From DASXBJ01 sp036491755 (GTDB taxonomy: Bacteria; Chloroflexota; Dormibacteria; Dormibacterales; Dormibacteraceae), in contig DASXBJ010000133.1 in the NCBI GenBank assembly GCA_036491755.1, forward strand, positions 1 through 27,331: a DNA stretch of 27,331 bases, given 5' to 3'. Within the stretch, counting starts at the first letter, position 1. Each line of letters begins with the position of its first letter. The position numbers and the translations under genes were made by a program. Shown one piece after another: positions 22,717 to 27,331 of this stretch. A model generated the notes under the pieces. It worked only from the letters and a program-made list of their open reading frames with translations. It had not been told where the DNA came from and did no database searches.

Positions 22717-24101
22717 ACATGCATCGCGTCGGTCGCGGGCGGCGCCACAACCGGGGTGATGTGCGCCGGGATCGCCACGTGGAAGACGGAGCCATCCCCC
22801 GTTCCGCTCTCGACCCAGATCTTGCCGCCGTGCATCTCGACGATCTGGCGGGTGATCGCAAGCCCAAGCCCGGTGCCGATCACCTTGGCCGGGTTTTTGT
22901 CATAGCGCTCGAAGCGGCCGAACAGGTGGCTGGCGAAATCTGCTGGGATGCCGACGCCGTGATCCCGGACGCTGAACTGGGCCATGTCGCCGTAGCGATG
23001 TGACGAGATCAAGATCTCGGTGCCGTCGGGTGAGTATTTGGCCGCGTTCGAAACGAGGTTCGTGAGCACCTGGATGAGCCGGTCGGAGTCGCCGGTGATC
23101 ACGAGCTCGCCAGGGGTGAGGTCCGTGGCGAACCTGTGGCTTGTGGTGACTGCGATGTTCCGGTCAACGAGGTCCTGGATCATCGAGTTGAGGTCGACCG
23201 GTGCCATGGTCATTTTCATCTTGCCCGCCTCCAACCTGTCGAGGTCGAGCATGTCGGTGATCAGGCGGTTGATCCGCTCCGCCTCCTTGAAGATGTACCC
23301 GCTGTACTCGTGCACATCCTCGGCCTTCATGTCGCCGACGAGGATCAGCTCGCTCATGCCCTGGATCCCGGTCAGCGCCGTACGAAATTCGTGGCTCACC
23401 AGCGACGTGAACTCGCTCTTCAAGTGGTTTAGGTTCTCCAGCTCGGCCAGGTTGGCGATGGCCGCCGCCTCTGCCGCGTGCTTCTGGGTCGTGTCCTCGA
23501 AGGTGGTCACGAAGTAGCCGAAGGCGCCGTTGGGCCGGCGGACAGTGGTGGCTCGCCAGTGCAGCCAGATCCGGGTTTGGTCGGCGCGCATTCCGAGGCT
23601 GTCTGACTCGATCGTGTTCACCGCTCCCGAATACAGCGTCTTGAACTGTGCGACTATGCCCTCGGCCTCGTCCGGAGGGAAATATGTGGTCAGAAGCGTG
23701 CCTTGCAGATCGTGCTCGCCAGTGGCTAGAAGCGACGCCAGCCGGCCGTTGCCCTCGACAATACGCAGGTTGACATCGAGCTCGGCGAGGCCTCGCGGCG
23801 AGCTCGAGAACCATGTTTTGCGGCTGGCGGCGAGGCGAGCGACCATCTCCATGCGCAGCAGAACAACGCTGGCGAGCACGAGGCCGAACCCAAGTGCACA
23901 GAGCAAACCAAACGCGACGTCGTGGTTTCGGATCGCCCCGACGACGGCGGTCACGCAGGCCACCGCCGCTCCGAGGATCAGCCCCACGATGAGCCCGTCC
24001 CTCCAGAGGATATTCTTCCGCGACGCATTGACTGCGCTCAGCCACCGCCGCCATTGGCCTGTCACGTGCAGGCGGCACGCCTCGCCCTCTCGGGCGACCA
24101 A
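22713..24101 (-). CDS. Membrane-bound PAS sensor histidine kinase
   Basis: About 460-aa kinase with two predicted membrane helices (DGLIVGLILGAAVACVTAV; FGLLCALGFGLVLASVVLL) and a PAS domain (LAELDVNLRIVEGNGRLASL ... GYFVTTFEDTT). The DHp helix carries the phosphoaccepting His in SLVSHEFRTALTGI. The ATPase domain has an N box (NLVSNAAKYSPDG), a G1 box (DHGVGIP) and a G2 box (GTGLGLAI). No response regulator lies next to it, so it is an orphan here. The start is uncertain: TTG 24101 is listed, GTG 24065 is possible, and TTG 24152 would run 21 bp into the divergent deaminase-like gene. Confidence 0.85.
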   Translation of the reverse strand: MVAREGEACRLHVTGQWRRWLSAVNASRKNILWRDGLIVGLILGAAVACVTAVVGAIRNHDVAFGLLCALGFGLVLASVVLLRMEMVARLAASRKTWFSSSPRGLAELDVNLRIVEGNGRLASLLATGEHDLQGTLLTTYFPPDEAEGIVAQFKTLYSGAVNTIESDSLGMRADQTRIWLHWRATTVRRPNGAFGYFVTTFEDTTQKHAAEAAAIANLAELENLNHLKSEFTSLVSHEFRTALTGIQGMSELILVGDMKAEDVHEYSGYIFKEAERINRLITDMLDLDRLEAGKMKMTMAPVDLNSMIQDLVDRNIAVTTSHRFATDLTPGELVITGDSDRLIQVLTNLVSNAAKYSPDGTEILISSHRYGDMAQFSVRDHGVGIPADFASHLFGRFERYDKNPAKVIGTGLGLAITRQIVEMHGGKIWVESGTGDGSVFHVAIPAHITPVVAPPATDAMHV

Positions 24102-24131
24102 TTCCGAGCGGAGTCGATCATTCTTGAGCCG

Positions 24132-25019
24132 ATGAGTGCCGCGGCCGTACAACTGGCGGAGCTACACATTCACCTGGAGGGGACTGTACGCCTGAAAACT
24201 GCGATCTCGATGGCTTCCGCGCACGGTTTACCGGCCCCTCCGGCGTACAAATACGCGACTCTGGCGGAGTTTCTGGCGATCTACGGCACCGTCTGCCGCT
24301 CGATGGCGTCCAGCGACGACTTCCAGCGCGTCATCGTCGAGCACGCCGAGGCGATGCAACGGCAGAACATCGCCTACGCCGAGATCAGCTTCAACCCGAG
24401 CCTGCACGAAGGCGATGAGTGGCTGCGCGGCATCATTCGCGGGCGCAAGCAGGTCGAGGCGGAGACGGGTATCGAGATCGGCTGGCTGGTGGAGATGGTG
24501 CGCGGCGCGCCGGCCGGAGGCAACGAGCGAGCGCTCGAAATCGCGCTCGCCACGGAGTGCGTGGTGGGGCTCGGACTGGTCGGCGACGAGACCATCTCGG
24601 CGGCGCCGCTCGTCCCGCTGGTCGAGCGCGCCAGGGAAGCCGGGCTCGGCTTCATGCCCCATGCGGGCCAGTCAGGCGGTCCCGACGTCGTGCGGGAGGC
24701 CGTCGAGGTCCTGGGCGCGAGGCGGGTGGCGCACGGGGTCTCGGCCGTCGACGACCCAGAGCTCCTCGGCACGCTGGCCGGCCGCGGGATATGCCTGTGC
24801 GTGTGTCCTTCGAGCAATGCTCACGTGGGGCTCCGGCCCGACTACCGGAAGCTCGCCGCCGCCGGCGTTCCTCTGACGGTGAACACGGACGACCCGGCCA
24901 TGGTCGGGACGACGCTGCCGGATGAGCTCGACATCGCAGTGGCGCAGTTTGGCCTCGACCGCCAGGAGTTGATCGCCGCGTCATGGCGCCATCGCTTCAA
25001 GGCGAGGGTGGTTGGGTAG
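24132..25019 (+). CDS. Adenosine deaminase-family protein with altered HAGE motif
   Basis: 295-aa TIM-barrel protein of the adenosine/AMP deaminase family. The metal motif is present (AELHIHLEGT, residues ~9-18), as is the substrate-binding YAEISFNPSLH. The RVAHGV helix and the C-terminal CPSSNAHVG / VNTDDPAMVGTTLPDE motif with the catalytic Asp are also intact. The fourth motif, normally HAGE with the proton-relay Glu, reads MPHAGQSGG, i.e. Gln. The protein is also shorter than the usual ~330-350 aa. It may act on a different nucleoside-like substrate or be slow or inactive. ATG 24132 fits the family N-terminus. Confidence 0.82.
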   Translation: MSAAAVQLAELHIHLEGTVRLKTAISMASAHGLPAPPAYKYATLAEFLAIYGTVCRSMASSDDFQRVIVEHAEAMQRQNIAYAEISFNPSLHEGDEWLRGIIRGRKQVEAETGIEIGWLVEMVRGAPAGGNERALEIALATECVVGLGLVGDETISAAPLVPLVERAREAGLGFMPHAGQSGGPDVVREAVEVLGARRVAHGVSAVDDPELLGTLAGRGICLCVCPSSNAHVGLRPDYRKLAAAGVPLTVNTDDPAMVGTTLPDELDIAVAQFGLDRQELIAASWRHRFKARVVG

Positions 25020-25022
25020 AAT
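25017..25022 (+). promoter_or_regulatory. -10 box of rnpB
   Basis: TAGAAT overlaps the stop codon of the deaminase-like gene and lies 6 nt before G25029, exactly the first paired base of RNase P RNA. The same hexamer precedes the tRNA gene at 221-226. Confidence 0.6.
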
Positions 25023-25028
25023 CCATGC

Positions 25029-25434
25029 GGGCCGAGGCGGACGGGTGACCGCCGACCTAATAAAGCGGTTGGAGGAAAGTCCGGGCTCCACAGAGCAGGG
25101 CGCTGGGTAACTCCCAGTCGGGGCGACCCGAAGGAAAGTGCCACAGAAAAGAACCGCCAGGCTGCCAAGATCTCCGGAGATTCGCAGTCGGGCAAGGGTG
25201 AAAAGGTGGGGTAAGAGCCCACCGGCGACCGGGTGACCGGCCGGCCAGGTAAACCCCGCTCGGAGCAAGACCAAATAGGAGGGCCACCCGGATCGATGGA
25301 TCCGGATAAGAAGACGGCGGCTCGCCGAGCCCTCGGGTAACGGTCGCTAGAGGCGCCGGGCAACCGGCATCCCAGACAGATGGTCACCATCCCGCAAGGG
25401 AAACAGAACCCGGCTTACAGTCCGCCCTCGGCCC
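25029..25434 (+). ncRNA. rnpB: RNase P RNA, bacterial class A
   Basis: The ~406-nt catalytic RNA trims tRNA 5' leaders. Helix P1 forms from GGGCCGAGGCGGAC at the 5' end and GTCCGCCCTCGGCCC at the 3' end (one bulged C). The universally conserved core GGAGGAAAGTCCGGGCTCC starts near 25073, AGGGTGAAAAGGTGGGGTAAG near 25195 is the class A CR II/III region, and the ACAGAACCCGGCTTAC region near 25404 completes P4. All core elements are intact. The promoter -10 box is at 25017-25022. Confidence 0.97.
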
Positions 25435-25459
25435 ACCTTTCTGTATCGCAGGTTTTGAC

Positions 25460-25508
25460 GATCTTGGATCGGGGGGCCACCACTCACGGTAGCCTCCGAC
25501 CCAAGATC
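25460..25508. repeat. Large imperfect palindrome downstream of rnpB
   Basis: GATCTTGG (25460-25467) pairs with CCAAGATC (25501-25508). After one A-C mismatch a further ~7 pairs (TCGGGGG with CCTCCGA) form a tall hairpin. It stands between rnpB and the convergent VOC gene, where a terminator is expected, but neither side has a T tract. It may act as a bidirectional transcription stop or an RNA-processing signal. Confidence 0.5.
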
Positions 25509-25520
25509 ATCGGTCGACAT

Positions 25521-25928
25521 CTAGTCGGGCTGCAGTTGCCACATCACCAGATCGAACTCGTTGCCCTCCGGGTCGGCGAACGTGGTCTGGGACACGTTAA
25601 ACGTCGCACCGCCCGCGCGAACCGCCGGGTGCTTGATCTCGTTGAGCGGCCTGGCGCCCAGGCCGGTAAGCCGCTCGACCTCCTGGTCGTAGTGGTCGGT
25701 GATCAGGACAAGATGGACGCTGTTCTTGCTCGTCCCCGGCGCGGGCGGATTGTGGAGAATCATCCGGGGACCGCTTTCGGGGCCGGTGGTGTCGACCGCC
25801 GTGTCCCCGGCGATCGCGCCCGGGCTGACCGGGCGGCCGAGGGCCGTTCCCCAGAAGTCCGCCAGGGCGGCGGGATCGGCGCAGTCGATGGTCAGGGCTG
25901 CGACACTCAGACTGACAGTGGTGGTCAT
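25521..25928 (-). CDS. VOC/glyoxalase-fold protein
   Basis: 135-aa single-copy VOC (glyoxalase/bleomycin-resistance/dioxygenase superfamily) protein. It has two beta-alpha-beta-beta-beta modules: VAALTIDCADPAALADFWGTALGRPV and VHLVLITDHYDQEVERLTGLGARPL, ending FADPEGNEFDLV. The last motif carries the typical metal-ligand Glu, and other ligands look partly replaced. Function could be antibiotic/toxin binding or an unknown isomerase. ATG 25928 follows a GGAGGG site by 7 nt (ATG 25931 is an alternative). It is transcribed divergently from the MerR-type gene, with mirrored promoter elements, so regulation by it is likely. Confidence 0.85.
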   Translation of the reverse strand: MTTTVSLSVAALTIDCADPAALADFWGTALGRPVSPGAIAGDTAVDTTGPESGPRMILHNPPAPGTSKNSVHLVLITDHYDQEVERLTGLGARPLNEIKHPAVRAGGATFNVSQTTFADPEGNEFDLVMWQLQPD

Positions 25929-25978
25929 CATTTCACCCTCCAGTGATTTCTTGGTCCGGCTCCAGCCGGCTGCAGCAC

Positions 25979-26055
25979 AGCATCTGGCCTGCCGTGGCGG
26001 GAGAGTCAAGCCCCCTCGCCGCCCTTGACCCTCCCACGAGGGGAGACTTCAAACT
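25979..26055. promoter_or_regulatory. Divergent MerR-type promoters with mirrored operator arms
   Basis: On the plus strand, TTGACC (26025-26030) and CAAACT (26050-26055) are 19 nt apart, the long spacer typical of MerR-controlled promoters. The spacer holds the dyad CTCCC/GGGAG. On the minus strand, TTGACT (26009-26004), 19 nt, GATGCT (25984-25979) faces the VOC gene. The arms GGGAGAGTCAAG (25999-26010) and CTTGACCCTCCC (26024-26035) form an 11-of-12 inverted repeat. The plus -10 is 6 nt from ATG 26062, implying a leaderless regulator mRNA. Confidence 0.6.
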
Positions 26056-26061
26056 ACGGTC

Positions 26062-26892
26062 ATGACCGCGGCCCTCTCCATCGGCGACTTCTCTCGCGCG
26101 ACACATATGAGCGTGAAGATGCTGCGCCACTACCACCAGATCGAGCTTCTTCAGCCCGCCGACATCGACCCAGACACGAACTACAGGCGCTACACCGCAG
26201 ACCAGATCCCCACAGCGCAGGTAATCCGTCGCTTCCGGGAGCTCCAGATGCCGCTCGAACGGATCCGTGAGGTCCTTGAAGCGCCCGACCCGGCGACCCG
26301 CAACGCTCTGATCGCCTCGCATCTGGATACGCTGCGAGACAGCCTGACGCAGACGCAGGCTGCCGTCGCGTCACTGCGGAACTTGCTGGAAGGCGGGTCT
26401 GGAGGTCAGTCACTGTCAGTGACGCACAGGAGTGTCAAGGCAACTCCCGCCGCCGCGATCACTGAGAGGGTTGAGATCAAAGACCTTGGGCTGTGGCTGC
26501 GCGGCGCACTCGGCGAGCTCCGCGCAACCCTCATCGCCCAGGACGTTCTCGTAGACGGCCCTGCCGGCGGAATCTACGACGACGATCTGTTCGCGCTTGA
26601 GCACGGTCAGGCGACCGTATTCCTTCCGTACGTCGGGGAAATCCAGGCCATCGGCCGCATTCGCCCCACGGTCATACCGGCAGCCGAGCTCGCATCCGTC
26701 ACCCATCAAGGGCCTCTTGATGGGCTTGACCTGGCTTATGGGGCGCTAGCCGCTCACGTTGCGCGCCATGAACTCGGCGTCGACGGGCCCATTCGGGAGT
26801 ACTACACGGTTGCCGACACCGACACGCCAGACAGTTCGGCGTGGCGGACCGAGATCGGCTTACCCATCTTCACCACGGGGCAGCGATCGTGA
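26062..26892 (+). CDS. MerR-family regulator with GyrI-like effector domain (BmrR/TipA-like)
   Basis: 276-aa transcription factor. The N-terminal MerR winged helix (SIGDFSRATHMSVKMLRHYH, then NYRRYTADQIPTAQVIRRF) and a long dimerisation helix (residues ~80-112) precede a C-terminal GyrI-like small-molecule-binding domain. The latter shows VFLPYVG, LDLAYGALAAHVARHELGVDGPIREYY and a terminal TEIGLPI segment. Such proteins sense cationic or hydrophobic drugs and untwist 19-bp-spacer promoters. ATG 26062 is 6 nt from its -10 box. It is likely self-regulating and controls the divergent VOC gene. It ends in a GTGA overlap with the next small ORF. Confidence 0.9.
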   Translation: MTAALSIGDFSRATHMSVKMLRHYHQIELLQPADIDPDTNYRRYTADQIPTAQVIRRFRELQMPLERIREVLEAPDPATRNALIASHLDTLRDSLTQTQAAVASLRNLLEGGSGGQSLSVTHRSVKATPAAAITERVEIKDLGLWLRGALGELRATLIAQDVLVDGPAGGIYDDDLFALEHGQATVFLPYVGEIQAIGRIRPTVIPAAELASVTHQGPLDGLDLAYGALAAHVARHELGVDGPIREYYTVADTDTPDSSAWRTEIGLPIFTTGQRS

Positions 26893-27104
26893 GCTACCCG
26901 GGAGCGGGCTCGATTGCAACCTTCACCAGTGACGATGTGTTGTATGCGTTGAGGATGAGCAGCAACCAAGTGTTCTACGCGCAGAAGATGGAAGAGTTGA
27001 AGCAGGCGCGTCAGCGGGAACGGCCGCTCCACCAGCAGCTTGCGGAGCTCTTGGAGCTGGTTCGTCAATTGGAGACGGAGTGGAGGTCACGATCGCGATC
27101 CTGA
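26889..27104 (+). CDS. Small protein translationally coupled to the MerR-type regulator (71 aa)
   Basis: The GTG start overlaps the stop of the MerR-type gene (GTGA). The first ~30 residues are mixed (FTSDDVLYALRMSSNQVFYA) and the rest is a charged amphipathic helix with a likely coiled coil (MEELKQARQRERPLHQQLAELLELVRQLE). No recognised domain is seen. The coupling suggests a partner of the regulator or a helper protein, but that is inference. Codon use has high GC at third positions, like its neighbours. Confidence 0.5.
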   Translation: MSYPGAGSIATFTSDDVLYALRMSSNQVFYAQKMEELKQARQRERPLHQQLAELLELVRQLETEWRSRSRS

Positions 27105-27331
27105 GTGGTCCCTGCACAAGCGAACGCATCGTTAGGCCTCATACCACCCAACCGGAATCGGAACTCTCGGCGCATTCCTTGGCGAGTGCGATACGTTCGA
27201 CTCGCGATCAAGGACGTGCAGCAATTGCCTGAGATGACAAGGAGCCGCGAGTGAGAAAGCTGATCTGGCACTCGAGCGCGCGGGGGAAGAGCCAGTCAAC
27301 CTCACGCCGATCTCATCTGTTGACGAAGGAG
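27105..27331. other. Window end: unresolved tail, possible gene start at 27251
   Basis: An AAGGAG motif (27239-27244) lies 6 nt before GTG 27251, whose frame runs to the window edge (KLIWHSSARGKSQ). A second frame over the same bases (EKADLALERAGEEPVNLTP) looks more protein-like but lacks a start. A further GTG frame beginning at 27105 ends at 27254. None is convincing, and no RNA or mobile element is recognised. Confidence 0.25.

Noticed and set aside
1..27331. CRISPR arrays, insertion sequences, prophage or attachment sites
   Set aside because: No regularly spaced direct repeats, transposase or integrase motifs, or tRNA-end duplications were found on reading. The tRNA-Gly 3' end is not repeated elsewhere that I could see.

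Overview
The window is one continuous high-GC stretch of bacterial chromosome with dense coding on both strands. Genes often overlap by 4 bp (GTGA, ATGA, TTGA) and GTG/TTG starts are common. Several genes have a -10-like hexamer only 5-8 nt before the start codon and no ribosome binding site, which suggests leaderless mRNAs. Gene content (PCC-type acyl-CoA carboxylase, EtfAB, BKACE enzyme, monoderm-like tad cluster, zinc-ribbon protein/RNase H/rnpB neighbourhood) fits an uncultured Chloroflexota/Dormibacterota- or Actinomycetota-like soil bacterium. That placement is inference. No insertion sequences, prophage or CRISPR array were seen.

Layout. 1-5,550: tRNA-Gly(CCC) on the minus strand, a Tat-exported flavin amine oxidase, a TrmB-type regulator, and divergently a large secreted Asp-box (BNR) protein ending in a strong hairpin. 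5,575-9,340: a CynX/NimT-like MFS transporter (-), a DsrE-family gene (+) whose frame is interrupted by one TGA exactly where a UxxC motif would lie, an acetyl/propionyl-CoA synthetase-like enzyme (-), and a small unknown ORF (+). 9,282-14,831: an unknown 206-aa gene (-) diverging from a seven-gene tad/Flp-pilus type operon (cpaB, tadA/cpaF, tadB, tadC and three TadE/TadG-like pseudopilins). 14,783-22,716: an amidohydrolase (-), then a long plus-strand run of mobA-like, etfB, etfA, a glycosyltransferase with an unusual N-terminal extension, acyl-CoA carboxylase beta subunit, BKACE enzyme, biotin carrier protein, zinc-ribbon coiled-coil protein and RNase H. 22,713-25,434: a PAS sensor histidine kinase (-), an adenosine-deaminase-family protein (+) and RNase P RNA (+). 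25,460-27,331: a VOC/glyoxalase-fold gene (-) divergent from a MerR/GyrI-like regulator (+), a small translationally coupled ORF, and an unresolved tail.

The most exciting observation is the DsrE-family gene at 6774-7136. The TGA at 7014-7016 is followed, in the same frame, by 39 sense codons that complete the family's C-terminus. It replaces the first cysteine of a CxxC motif and is followed by a hairpin spaced as in bacterial SECIS elements. This is a strong candidate selenoprotein that automatic annotation would truncate. Other points of interest are the Glu-to-Gln change in the HAGE motif of the deaminase-like protein, a mirrored MerR operator, paired divergent leaderless promoters with identical -10 boxes, and a glycosyltransferase carrying a CysRS-tail-like N-terminus that apparently needs a CTG start.
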